NCBI GenBank assembly: GCA_033002965.1
Contig: JAURVB010000761.1
Span: 67,001-131,000 of the forward strand
DNA length: 64,000 bases
Source of the DNA: Piper betle
Lineage: Eukaryota > Streptophyta > Magnoliopsida > Piperales > Piperaceae
Reading direction: 5' to 3'
The notes under the pieces were generated by a model that worked only from the letters and a program-made list of their open reading frames with translations, had not been told where the DNA came from and did not search any database. The position numbers and the translations under genes were made by a program. Shown in pieces: positions 37,901-49,825 of this stretch; within the stretch, counting starts at the first letter, position 1, and every line of letters starts with the position of its first letter.

Positions 37901-38082
37901 GTCTCTGATCGGAATGAGAATTGCGTATTCTCCATTTTTTATTGACATAAGTGTTACTCTCTTGCAGGCCATTAAATCAATTACTGGAGAAAGTGAAAAA
38001 ACTAAAGACACGAGCCAGTAAAATGGATATGAAATTTTATGCAAACATGCTGGCCAAGGTTAACATTGCACACTGTAAATAA
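34968..38082 (+). CDS. FKBP62/ROF-type peptidyl-prolyl isomerase with TPR domain
   Basis: Large FK506-binding protein; plant ROF members bind HSP90 and act in heat response. Exons: 34968-35157, 35296-35385, 35474-35734, 35825-35905, 35997-36077, 36172-36366, 36443-36531, 36616-36790, 37012-37134, 37310-37456, 37554-37681, 37968-38082. Three FKBP domains are visible: residues ~45-150 (VHYTATAGPDG, HATLQFEVELISW), ~160-270 (YQVRLEDGS, GHLCPAIAKSV) and ~285-390 (RYTAKSSNGVIFD, TLYYEVEMV). Three TPR units follow (KRKEEGNSYYKAGKY, LNNAACKLKLNEF, NVKALYRRAQSYM), then a basic tail. Two bases are missing: a G near 36514 (DPL-EFTVDE) and a G in the run near 36666 (KKG-EFALVIVS). Phase arithmetic of both exons confirms one missing base each. 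Corrected length is about 558 residues, normal for the family. Domain 1 lacks the usual GWDEG tryptophan (TLQECTEG). Confidence 0.88.
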
Positions 38083-38684
38083 CTCAGAAATATCTTTATA
38101 CTGCTCATTTTCGTTGAGTTAAAACAGATCTGATTAGAGTTGGAAAAACAAGCATTGAAGAGATTGTTTGCCTCAGCAGTTCTATATTGTTCTAGAGGCG
38201 AGAGCTTTTAATTTTTTGTGATTAGGTGAAAAAGAAGTGATGAGATAGAATAATTTGGTGGGCATGATGAGCTGTTGTTGATAAATGCTTGAAGAGGATG
38301 ATGATATGTATAATAATACACAGGCTGCTGGGAGTATATATATGTTAACTTGTACAGTGACGGGCAGATGGAGAAAAGAAGAACACGAGACTCTTCTGGT
38401 ACCACTTTTCATATATTCAATACCACACCTTCAATTTCTCATTAAACTTTGTGATAAAGCTACCTACTCAAATATTTGTCCACCCTACCAGTGACATCCC
38501 CTCAAGCAAAACAACTTTGGCAAGCTTGCCAATATCCAATCAAGCTTGCCTATATCCAATCAAGTGTTGTTTTGGATTTTGAGGTTAGTCATCGCGCTGT
38601 TTGAGCCTTTTTCCTCACCACCTTAATATGTTTTTGGCACTGTTAATGTCTCTGAACTTATGGCTCGCCATGTAATATACATAT
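38083..38684. other. 3' flank of FKBP gene
   Basis: Presumed 3' untranslated and intergenic DNA. A short direct repeat, CAAGCTTGCCAATATCCAAT and CAAGCTTGCCTATATCCAAT, lies at about 38520-38560. No gene seen. Confidence 0.4.
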
Positions 38685-39112
38685 ATATATATATAATATA
38701 TGAGGAGAATGAGGTTGCAGTACAACCATCTTGGCTAACGCAGTGATTCCAGTATTCCAGCCAATCCAACGGCTGGACATTCCCCCTCACCCTTCCAAAA
38801 AAATTTGTTTGTCGTGATCGCTCTGCCCTGCCGCCGCGCACCGCTCCGACCCGCTGTCGTTGTATCGCTCCGACCTAGTGCTGTCATTGCCTTGCACCGT
38901 CGTCAAGTCCGGCGCCTTCCACGTCCCGCCCGCCCCCATGCCGCACCACTCTGTCCCGCTCACCTTGGGTTACCCGGGAAGGAATCAAGAAGGGAGGGGC
39001 GGTCAATCGGCTGGTTCGGTGGAAAAATAGGGTCGCCGGCAAAACAGGGAGGGAAGAGGAAAAGGCAGGGGTAGTTTTATAATAAAAATTTGACTCTGTC
39101 CCGACTCGAGTC
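38685..39112 (-). mobile_element. Hairpin-ended element (copy D)
   Basis: Read on the minus strand: a GC-rich body, CCAGCCGTTGGATTGGCTGG, then a hairpin GGTTG-TACTG-CAACC, then CTCATTCTCCTCA and a TA run. On the plus strand the body ends at GGGTAGTTTTATAATAAAAA and a GACTCG dyad (39068-39112). Frames in the body are low-complexity Arg/Pro. Confidence 0.55.
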
Positions 39113-40640
39113 AATATTACAAAATATATCCTAAAAATATAAAATAAAATAAAATACCATAAAATATAATAATCTATTATAATTCAATTATTTTATTATA
39201 TGATATTTTTCTGTATTTTTTTATATTTTTGGGATTTATTTCGTAATATTAACACATGACCGAATTAAGTTTTTATTACCAAACTACCCCTCCCAAAAAT
39301 ATGAAAAATAGAATTAAAAACCATAAAATAATCTATTAGAATTAGATTATTTTATTTTAGGTATTTGCCTATACTTTTTTAAATTTTTTAGGATTTATTT
39401 TGTAATATTAACTCGAGTCTGGACCGAGTCAAGTTTTTATTTTAAAATATGAACAAAATATGGTATCATACTATAAAATAAAATAATCCATTATAATTTG
39501 ATTATTTTAATTTATAATATTTTCCTTTTTATATTTTTGCATTTATTTTGTAATATTGACTCGAGTCAGGACCGAGTCAAAATTTTATTATAAAATTAAC
39601 CTGCTCCATATTCAAGCCACTGTTACAAAATAAATTAAAATATATATATACAATAATTTTATAATAAAAGCGTGACTCGCTCTCGAGGTCGCAGATGACG
39701 ACCTGCTGTACTGCGATAGCCGTTGGATTGAATCCAACGGCTGAAATAAATACAGCCCACCACCACCATCCCCACCCCTCCACACAACCCACCACCATCC
39801 CCACCGCCAGTAGCTCGCCTCCCCTGCCCTGCGTTTGACCACTCTGCTCCCCTGGGGTCTCCCTAGGCTGGTCGACCTCTCCCTCCCTGGCACCCTGATT
39901 TCCCTCCCGCGCGTGATCCTCTGTGCACGAACGGTGGCGGGCGACGGCATCGCTCGGCTAGCAGCGGGCCGCCGACAAAGTGTGGAAAAACAGAGTCGTC
40001 GGCAAAATAAAGGAGGGAAGAGGAAATTGGCAGGGGTAATTTCGTAATAAAAATTTGACTCGCTTTCGACTCTAGTTAATATTGCTAAATATATCCCAAA
40101 AATATTAAAAATATAATAAAATACCATAAAATAAAATAATTGAGTTCTAATTGATTATTTTATCTATGGTATTTTTATCTATTTTTTTATTTTTTCTAGA
40201 TTTATTTCGTAATATTGACACAAGTTGGGAAGGAAATGGGCAGGGGTAGTTTTGTAATAAAAACTTGACTCGATCTAGACTAGAGTCAATATTACAAAAT
40301 AATTCCCTAAAAATGTAAAACAAATTCAGGAAAATACCAAAAAATAAAATAATCAAATTATAATGAATTATTTTATTTTATGGAATTTTACCCTATTTTT
40401 TTCATATTTTTCAAGAGGAGTCGTTTTAAAATAAAAGCCTGACTCAACTGGATCAATATTATGAAATATAACTCAAAAAATATGAAAAAATAGATTATAA
40501 TACCATAAAATAAAATAATCTATTAGAACTTGATTATTTTATTTTATCATATTTTACTATATTTTTTGTATTTTCGGGATATATTTTATAATATTAACCC
40601 AAGTTGGGAGCGAGTCAAGTTTTAATTATGAAATTACCAT
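39113..40640. repeat. AT-rich inverted and direct repeats with GACTCG dyads, including hairpin element copy E
   Basis: ATAAAATAATCTATTA-like and TGATTATTTTATTTTA-like half units alternate, with a dyad of TGACTCG/CGAGTCA type at about 39410, 39560, 40065, 40270 and 40600. Inside it, 39640-40060 forms one more hairpin-ended element: a TA run, GTCGCAG/CTGCGAT arms, AGCCGTTGGATTGAATCCAA, a GC-rich body and GGTAATTTCGTAATAAAAA at the far end. No coding sequence. Confidence 0.6.
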
Positions 40641-41250
40641 TGAGCTCCTCGACCTCCCCTGTTTCTCCTCTACCGACGATCGTCCCCCCCCTCCTTTGTT
40701 TTTGCCGCTTCACCCCGACCGCCGGTGACCTCGCCGCCGCCGGCCAGCGTCGCCAACGTCGCCATCGCCGCCCATCTTTTCCTTCTTTTGCCTTCTTTCT
40801 CCTTCCCTTAAGTTGCTCGCTGCTCCTCCTTCTCTGTTTCGTGGAGCACCACCGGCCTCGGTGCCGATGCCGCCATCTTGTCGTCAACCATCCTTTGTCG
40901 TTGTCATCCTTCCGTCCAACTTGAGGTGTGACACGGAGGGCACGGTGGGGGAGCAGGGGCCGGCTAGGTGGGCAGGCGCGGCTGGCAAGTGTGGCAACTG
41001 ATGCAGAGAGCGGGGGCGAGCGGGCTGGTAAGAGCGCTGGGGCGGGGGGTGGGGGAAGCGGGGCCCGGCTGGGATGTGGGGGTGGTGGCGCGGCGGAGAT
41101 GGGTGGGAAGAGGGAGTTTGGGGGGGGGAGAGGTGAGTGCTTGGGTTTTTTAGCCGTTGGATTCAATCCAACGATTGAAAAAAATTGAGCACAACCAAGC
41201 TGGCTGTGCTCAATTACAAGCAATCCTTTCTCCATATATATATATATATA
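40590..41250 (+). mobile_element. Hairpin-ended element (copy F), both ends visible
   Basis: The left end is the GACTCG module (GAGCGAGTCAAGTTTTAATT, then ATGAAATTACC). The body is GC-rich: C-rich at 40640-40920, then G-rich. The right end is AGCCGTTGGATTCAATCCAA, then a perfect 9 bp stem TTGAGCACA / TGTGCTCAA, then ATCCTTTCTCCA and a TA run. The clear polarity (module at one end, two hairpins and TA at the other) defines the element family. The large minus-strand frame is Pro/Arg low complexity and not a credible protein. Confidence 0.6.
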
Positions 41251-41990
41251 TATATATATGCAATGCGCTGCCTTATTTTGGCGGCGCATGCAACGTATTG
41301 TATTTTGGGCCGTTAGATCAAAATCTAACGGCCTAAAATACTCTCCTGCTCCTCCCCCCCCCACCCCCGTTTTCTCCTCCTCTCGCGCCACCGCCCCGAC
41401 CTTCCCTGCCACCTGTCCCCGGCCCCTGCAGGCGCGGTCGCCTCGGCCTTTGCCCTCACTTGCAGCTGCCGCCCTAGCCTCACGATCCCTCCACCCCTCA
41501 CAGTGCCCACCGCCATGGCCCCCCCAACCCTGTGTTCCCACCACCCCTCCCTTGCCCCCATCACCACTCGCGGTCGCCACCCCACCCTCATGATTCACTC
41601 ACCCGTCCGGCCCCGATCGCCGCGGTGATCCTCCCTGCCCCGCCAGCAGATGCGAACCCCCTGCCCTGGTCGCCACTTGCAGCCGCCACCCCACCCTCAC
41701 GATCCACCCACCCGTCCCACCCCCGACCGATGAGGTGATCCCCCCGCCCCGCCAGCAGACGCGAGCCCCACCCCCCCACCCTGCATTCCCCACCACCTCC
41801 CTGCGCCCGATCGCAGCCGTAGGCTCACCCTTGTGATCCCCCCACCCCCGTGGGCGAGGTGGCGATAGCGTTGGCCAGTGGTGAGGTCGCTAGTTGTGGA
41901 ATGGTGTGGCGAAATGGGGGGGAGAGAAACAAGGGAGGGTAGTTTCGTAATAAAAAACTTGACTTGATCCCAATCGAGTCAAATTTTTGT
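41236..41990 (-). mobile_element. Hairpin-ended element (copy G)
   Basis: It abuts copy F tail to tail at the TA run (41236-41258). The terminal stem is TGCGCTGCC / GGCGGCGCA. The second stem is a strong one, GGGCCGTTAGAT / ATCTAACGGCC. A C-rich body (41340-41840) follows and the far end is GGTAGTTTCGTAATAAAAAA plus a GACTTG/GAGTCAA dyad. No coding capacity is credible. Confidence 0.6.
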
Positions 41991-42850
41991 AATAAAATAA
42001 ATTTTTTAAAAATAAAATAATTTTATAAAAAAACTTGACTCGATCACGAGCGGGAGCAAGTCAAGTTAAAGTTTATATAGTACAAAAAACTTGACTCGAT
42101 CCCAACTCGAGTCAACTTTTATTATGAAATAAATTTTAAAAAATAAAATAATTTCTTAAAAAAAACTTGACTCAATCACGCGTGGGCCCATGATCGAGTC
42201 AAGTTTTTTTATAAAATTATTTCATTTTTTTTAAATTTATTTCATAATAAAAAGTTGACTTGTTTTGGGATCAAGTCAATTTTTTTACGAAATAATTTTA
42301 ACTTGACTCGCTCCCGCAAGTGATCGAGTCAAGTTTCTTTTCGAAATTATTTTATTTTTTTTAAATTTATTTCATAATAAAAAGTTGACTTTAGTCGGGA
42401 TCGAGTCATAGTTTTTATTACCAAATAAATTTTAACTTGACTCGCTCCCGCGCATGATCAAGTCAACTTTTTTACGAAAATATTTTATTTTTTTTAAATT
42501 TATTTCATAATAAAATTTGACACGAGTCAAGATTGAGTCGAAGTTTTTTACGAAATAAAATTTAACTTAACTCGTTCCCGCACTTGATCGAGTCAAGTTT
42601 TTTAAAGGAATTATTTTATTTTTTAAATTTATTTAGTAATAAAAATTTAACTCAAGTCAGGAGCGAGTCAAAATTTTATTTTATAGTATTTATTTTAAAA
42701 ATTATTTGTAATATTTATTTTTTAATATTGAATCGAGCGAGAGGGAGTCAACTTTTTATTTTATGGTATTGTATTTTTAAATTTTTAATATTTATTTTAT
42801 AATATTGACTCGGGAGCGAGTCACGTTGTTATTATGAAATTTTAATATTG
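41935..42850. repeat. Array of about 14 GACTCG dyads in AT-rich DNA
   Basis: Fourteen imperfect dyads of the form CTTGACTCG...CGAGTCAAG occur in about 900 bases, spaced about 45 to 90 bp. They are separated by TTTTTTAAATTTATTTCATA-like linkers. Dyad centres differ in sequence (CTCCCGCGCATGAT, GGGATCGA and others) while the arms are kept. There is no open reading frame of note. Confidence 0.75.
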
Positions 42851-44739
42851 ACTCGGGGCGGCGTTGCTATGGCGGGCAAGGATGCGGCAGCGGGCATGGC
42901 CACGGCGGCTGGCGGGGTGGCGATGGCGGGCGAGAAGAGGCGGGAAAGGGAGACAAAGGCTAGGACACAAATAAAATTATATGAACTTATGTGAAGATTA
43001 GGGAGGATGCAAATTACTTGAACATCAGGGCAAATAATTAGATGTTTTATTGCAAATCTTAATGTAATAAGATAAAAAACTTGAATACCAATAACAAAAC
43101 AAAGACCTTAATGTAAAGATGTGACCCAAATTGACAGACCTAAATTATCTTTTCAAAATAATTAATCTAAGTTAAAAATATATATGCATGAAAATGATAG
43201 TGTGAACCCTCTTTTATTTTTGAATTTTAATCACAACTATTAATTTTTTATCTAGTGGTTCATATTGGATAGTATTGATGAAATTATCTATAATTTCTCA
43301 CTCATACCTCCTTAATATAAACCGTTAATTGAAAAATTACAAAGTTTATATTAAATTTTTTTATATCATGTCATTTTTTGTTTGTGTGTGTGGTGTCTAT
43401 ATATATAATATTAACCATCTTTGGCTAATAAAAAAAGTAACGATCTTGAAATAAAAAACAACAGAAAAGTGGGGGATTAATGAATGATTTTTTTTCCCAT
43501 CGGAGAAAACTTGACAAAATATGAGATAAAGAGTGACAAATAATTAAACTAAGAATGAAGCCATGGAGCTTAGATCAAGAACAATGGGCTTAATCATATT
43601 AATGAGTGGAATATAGAGGCAATTGTGCATGGTATTCCCCATTTTGAAAACCAAGTGCAAAAAGTTAGCATCTAACCTTATTTTGTATTTAATGTTACCA
43701 ATCATTCAAACTTGCTTTCATCATTAATTAATATCTATTATTGTTGTATTATTAGTTTTTTTTCTAATGAAAATGCAATATTGAGATCATGGGTACTTTC
43801 ATTTGATTTGAAGCTCTTGAAAGGTATGGTATCTCTTTATTTTCACAAGAAAATACTAGATATAATTTTCAACTTGTGCTAGTTAGATTTATGATTCATG
43901 TAGGGAAGAAGTTCTTCATATGACAATCGCTAGTATTGTCTACACCTTTCTCCGGAAAGTCGGATCAATAAGCCGGACAAATTACATAGGGACTTGCTCA
44001 AAACTTAAATAGAGAAAATTAGAAATGGTAAAAATGGAACCCAATTTTGTTACCTAGCTAGCTATTTTGAAGCTAATAATTTAGATACAAGATCAATTGA
44101 GGAAATAAGATCTATGTTATCACAACATTTCACATAAGATAAATAGAATTTTTCGGGGGTAGTCCAGAAATTATTTTTAAGGCTGTTTTGGATATTTTAG
44201 ATATTTTTGGGGAAAATTTCTAACGGCCTAAACTATATCCTATTGGGCCCATGTCCAGCACCTTATCTTATGTCTTAGTTCAACCCATAATCTAATTCAA
44301 TTTAGAATTGACTCCAATATTAAGTGTAAGGACCCGATGTGATATGACGTGCTTATGTAATTCGTTCAAAGGTTTGGTTAACCAATTAAGAGATTTTTAT
44401 ACACATCTCTATTAATAAACTGTATCTTATACTAAGAGGTAGTGGATGCCGGACTAAGTTAAGAAATGTCACAATCTACCCATTTTAAAAGATTTTGTCC
44501 CTAGCCTTACCCACGTCCTATTTGCCCGTCTCTAGCACGTTATCCCATATCATTAGTCCAACTAATTATCCAATATAGTATCAAATTACCATTGATATTA
44601 TCCATAACTACCCAGTCTAAAGTGCAAGACGATAGACCTAAATTTTTTTAAAAAACTTGATTTATTAACTTGTAAACTGGATGTTATATTATGAGGTAAT
44701 TAATGTAAGACTAAATTTAAAGACGTTACGTTAAACCTG
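42851..44739. other. Intergenic DNA, nothing recognised
   Basis: A short GC-rich remnant (42855-42950, CGGCGGGCATGGCC-like) is followed by AT-rich DNA. No gene, RNA or clear repeat could be supported. Confidence 0.4.
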
Positions 44740-45062
44740 CGGTGGATAAATTTTGTTTAGCAAAATTGAATATTGTCATGGCAAGCTGTGGCTAGCCGTG
44801 TATTTAAAATTTTTTAGCAACTGCCGCTACTAGCGGCGACTATTCACGTGGTTATACCTTTTATAAAAATTGGACATTGCCACCGCTGGTGGTAGCTATC
44901 ATCATGTTTTGTTTTATAAAAATCAAGTTGCCAACTGCCACCGCTAGCGACGGCTAATCCCGTGGTGAAGTTTTTCCACTGCTTGGCAGGACAAAGCAGT
45001 GGCTAAATTGCCACAACTAAGACTGTGGCAAAATTTAACTATAGCTAAAAGTCATTTTTCTA
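44740..45062 (-). mobile_element. CACTA-like element end with subterminal repeats
   Basis: On the minus strand the end reads CATTAGTAGAAAAATGACTT then TTAGC, close to the CACTAGTAGAAAA termini common in plant CACTA elements. Inside, GCCACCGCTAGCGG-like units recur three or four times about 70 bp apart, as in CACTA subterminal regions. The other end was not found. Confidence 0.45.
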
Positions 45063-46878
45063 CTAATGCTGTGTTAAATTTTTTTATTTAATCTAAAGTA
45101 ACGTTTCTTCTGAGTTACCGAATAGGGTATCACAGTAGATCCAGGTACTACGGTGAAATGTGAAATCTTTGAAATAAAAATTAATTAAAATCATAATTAG
45201 GCTGTTTCATTGTTTTGTTTTGAGAAGGTTATGGTTTTAAGTCTTCAAATTAAATTGCATTTTTTAACAAATAAAGCTACGTTTATAATGATCTTCAAAT
45301 ATGAACCACGCCTAGATTACCTTTCATTTTAATGCCAAGTTGTTTTGTCAATATATTGATCAAATAACATGAAAGCTAGATGCTATGGGAATACGTGGAT
45401 CAGTTCAATTTTATTCAAATAATGTTACCTCCACCTTACTATATACAAGGCGTAATCACTTTTAGCATATGACGATTTTTTAGCGTATGAAAGTTATAAA
45501 GACAGTAAAATGTTTGGAGAATTAAAGTTCGACGCATATGTCCATTAGGTGGATTTTTAAATTTGTGGATGTGAATTTCAACTCAAACACCAGTCTGTAA
45601 TATATATTTAATTCTGAATTAAATTACAAAAGCAAAGCATCCGCTTTTTGTACTTGTAAGTTGAACCTTCTCACTATATTCGACCTAATTATATAAGTTT
45701 ATGATAACATATTATAAAGGAAACAATACCCAGAAAAATAATAACAGATGCTAATTTGAGAAGTAGCCAATCAGAACGATATCAGCAAGTTGCAAAAAAT
45801 ATCACAAGTAGTGAACTTATGTTCTACATCATCATCATCATCATCATATATATATATATATATATATGCAACATGATGGTTGGGCCTAAGTCATCCATTC
45901 ATAGTAGTAAACTAAGTTGAAATTCAATAGGTACATCTTAACTGATATATTGAATTTTACCCCAGAAAGTAATTTGAATATGATATTAAATTAGGGGTTA
46001 TTACAATAAATTTTAAACATAGGTTTTCTTCCCAAGTAGAGGCACTTGATCTAGTTTATTAGAAAGGTGGATAGCTAAACATGAGTAATGTTGAGAAACT
46101 ACTAGTAAAAGAAAACATAAGCAAGAAACATATAATAGCAGGTTATATAATGAAGAGACTTTGGTGTTTGTGATGATAAGTGAGATAGGAACAAGACCAG
46201 GAGTTGAGAAGGATGGGAAATAACATGACAAATTAATTAAGTTGCTGTGCCACAATATCTATGGCTTTGAAATTGAAAGAAAGTTCATTTTGTTTGAAGA
46301 TTGAAAGAGAGTTGTCGGTCCCAGATTAGGAATTTATTCATGTTAATTTGTTCAATATTTTTTACCTATATATAGTTGCATCCATGATAGCTTGATGGAC
46401 ACAGCCTCCAATGTTGTTGGAATGATACCCTCAAAATTACCCAGTTTGCCATGCATGCTCAACCTAACTAATTTTCATATTATCAAGATCAACATGAAAG
46501 TTAATGGCCAATTGGCGAGGTTAATTTGAATGTGTTGTAGGATACATGGCTGATAGAGAAATATCTTGTGCAGAATCTCCTTTAGCTCAACCACCTCTAT
46601 ACATAACAACACCAAAGCAATCGGGTACAACCTTTAGTCAATTCTGAATCAAAATGATAAGATGCAAGGAGATTTAAAGATCCAATTACACCAGGACTCA
46701 TATGTGTCTGTAGCATTGCTTAGTTAATGATCTATTGAGTAGTAGTACTAGTAAATTTCATGTTCATGTTTTAAGGTCAATAATTTGCATTCTAGCTAGA
46801 CAGCAATTGAAAGCTTCACATATAGTGGTGCAGATCCAGACAGAACTAATTGGTGGCTTTCGTAGTTGATATTATGAG
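45063..46878. other. Intergenic DNA with (CAT)n-(AT)n microsatellite
   Basis: AT-rich DNA. A CATCATCATCAT run passes into TATATA at about 45826-45869. An 80-codon minus frame at 46013-46255 is hydrophobic but matches no family I know, and I do not call it a gene. Confidence 0.4.
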
Positions 46879-49825
46879 TTGGGTGTAAAACCCACGATTC
46901 GACTTAGGGTTTTATATTCAGAACCGGTCGGGTTGACCGTTATTTTTTCGAGTTGAGTCAGTTTCAGGACACGTGTACCGAGCCGATGCCAGTCGCGTGT
47001 ATGAGCTATGAGGGTCATGCGTACCCAAGTATATGATGATAACGTCATGAACACAACAGAACAGAATGAGTTATCAGATATATGAGAGTATGCCAGTCAT
47101 TTTTTTATTATTTTTATATATAATGGATCGTAGAATTAGTTTTAAAGCCGTTTATCGCGTTAGGACGCGTTACGGGCATTTTGGGTAGGTTGATAGTTCT
47201 AGAGCATATCATTATGATTTTTTTAGTGTTGTTTGATTTTACGGGATTTTTCCCGATTTTTATGAATTTTTTTAGGATTTAATATGACTTAGTTATTATA
47301 CTTGACTCGAGTCGGAGACGAGTCAAGTCTTAATTACAAGTTTGCCACCCAACCTTTCTTCTCCGCCCCGACCTTTTCTCCCCCACGCCCAAACCCTCGT
47401 GCCGCGCCGCCCCTGTTCGCGCGCCACCGCCGCCGCTGTCGGCGCTGCCCGGCCGTCGACCGACGCCGCCCAGCTTGGCGACGACGTTGCTGTGCTGCCT
47501 CGACCAGGTCCGGCCCCCGTCGGACCGCCGCGACGCGAGGAAGCCACGCCATGACGCCGCGCCCGTGTTGCGCTTCCGTCACCGATTCCGCCGCCGGCGA
47601 CCAGCGCCGCCGCGATCGGTCAGTCGCCTCAGCACCCTCAGCCTTCCAGCGACCTTCCCCGACCGGAACGGAGGCCATCGCTGCCCTGGCCGGCCGGATT
47701 TAGCGACCCATCGCCGCCGCTCTGTTTTATGCATTTTCCGGCGAGCCGCCACCTCCGTTGGCCGCGTCGACCTCGTAGATGAGTCGGGCTCGCCGAGCCG
47801 GTTCCGAGGGTACCCAACACGACCACTTTCCGGCCAGTAGACACCGCCGGCGATTGTCGCCGGAAAACCACCGGAAGTCGCCAGAAAACCGCCAGTAGCT
47901 GCCGGAAAACCGGAATTTCTGGAATTCGCCGGAATTCACCGGATCTTCCGCGGGGCTCACCCAGTCGAGCCCGATCGAACGTCGGACGCCGGGGAGCGCC
48001 GAATTCGAGCTCCGAGACACGCGACGGAACCTTAGCCGTCGCCGATTGCCGACGATGTGAGGTATAATTACCTCCAATTTGATTATTTAAATTGATGATT
48101 GTTAGCATAACATGATAGGATTGAGTGATTCCCATGATAGAAGTCTGAGCATGAAAGAAGTAATGATATGTATGATATGATTGGTAATGAGTAAATATTA
48201 AGTGATCCGATGATGTAAAGTAAGTTTGAGCATGTTAATCGGGTACTATGTAACTTAGGAAAAATACAGTAAAATTGGTATGAATAACATTAGTTAGAAT
48301 TATTTACATATTTATGATTATTTGATTGTTGATTGACGGTCATTGTGTGTGATTCATCATTTAGTTAGCGGGCGTTAGTATTTAGTTTTGATGTGTAGGT
48401 ACGGAGTAGGAGCTTGCCGCCTAGGCGCGATGACACGCTTGGAGCTTCTACCAGGTCCGTTTAGGACTCGTCTCTGATTTACTCTTTCTATTGTATGTTT
48501 AATTTATTGCCTGCAGGACGGGTTAAGTGGCGTTTTATCGGATCCCACTTAACTCGGGTCATTTAACCGAACATTTTCCGGATTAATAACCCCTCGAGGA
48601 TGAGATCCCTCGAGGATGATTTCGAAACCAAGATCCACCACAAGTTGCCTTCGGGCCTATTATATAAATCCCTACCCAGCCCTATATATATGTAGTTTTC
48701 GCATTTTTAGTGAGACGAGAGACGGAGAAATCGACTGCACGTACTATGCAGAGGATGCCGTGACAGTCAAAGCGGGCTCTGGATTAGTGCCAGCGGACTG
48801 TTCCATTCCCGAGCGATCCTGACAACTTCGCGTTTGAGTTCCTCACACCCGGAGAACGTGGAGGTTTACGGGTACTATTTAGTACAGCGCATGTCCAGAC
48901 TTGTGGTTCAAAGGGTACTAAAGGCGACTGCCTGAGAGTACTCGGCCTTCGTGCTCAAGGCCAGGAGAAATATGGAGGTAAGGAGAGGGCTTAGGATAAA
49001 GTTTCATGAGAAGTACTGAAAAAGAAGTGCCGAGAGCGGCACAGTACCAGCAACAGATTAGTAAGTTCGGGATGCTACCGGGTTTGCAGCCCAGTGGCTC
49101 CTCAGTAGTGCCCTTCAGAGTGTTCTTGAGGAAGTGTATGGTTTTCTTTCATATGAGAGTTTGCTCTCATAGCCAGCTTGTTATAGTTATTTTATTTTCC
49201 GGACCAGTAACACTTGTTACTGACGTGTTTTTATACTATATGTAGGTAATAATCACGAGTTGGAGGAGCCAGCTTGGACGGAGGAGCAATGACGTCTTGT
49301 ACACACACACATGTTAGATTTCTAAATGTTTAATTTTGTGTTATTATGTTATTATATTGTGAATGACATGTTCAAATGCATGAAACATGATAGAATGTGA
49401 AATGATCAGAGTAGCGCAGCAAAAGTGTGATGGGGTTAGGACCCAAAGTTCAGAGAATGATGAATATAATAGATTAGAAGTATGTGTGAATGCTATTGTT
49501 GCTATACGTATATATGTTTGGAATATACGATTTTGACAGGGTGGCCCCTAATTGCATTTTTAGGGGAAATTCTGTCCCTTTCATTTTAAAATTTTTACTA
49601 ATTTTGATTGTAATTGTGTTGGTGTGAAATTTAGGTTGTATGTCATCCATGTAGTATCATGTTAGGGTTTTATGAATTTATCTATGCATGACAAGTCATA
49701 TTTACATCTTAAGACGCCGAGATTGGATCCGTATGAGTTAGGTTCGGGTTAGCCGACCTAACCGGGGCTGGTAACATGCCGGTTCGGTTCACGAGTGTGA
49801 ACTGGATTTGGGGTGTTACATTGGT
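46879..49825. mobile_element. Solo LTR of a large LTR retrotransposon
   Basis: 46884-49820 (2937 bp) starts TGTAAAACCC and ends GGGGTGTTACA, a TG...CA structure with complementary ends. The flanks TTGGG (46879-46883) and TTGGT (49821-49825) match at four of five bases, as for a 5 bp target duplication. No gag, pol or primer site lies inside, so it is a solo LTR left by recombination. It contains the GACTCG module at about 47298-47350, directly followed by a GC-rich Pro/Arg stretch (47350-48060). The superfamily cannot be told from an LTR alone. Confidence 0.6.

Noticed and set aside
34968..38082. Calling FKBP, PERK, YUCCA and Mpv17 pseudogenes
   Set aside because: The lesions are nearly all single-base indels in homopolymers with otherwise conserved exons and splice sites; sequence error is the simpler reading.
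40615..41598. A 327-codon minus-strand frame
   Set aside because: It crosses two different mobile elements and a TA microsatellite, and is low-complexity Pro/Arg/Gly; it is a product of high GC.
46013..46255. Hydrophobic 80-codon minus frame as a small membrane protein
   Set aside because: No signal, family or conserved neighbour supports it; AT-rich antisense DNA often yields such frames.
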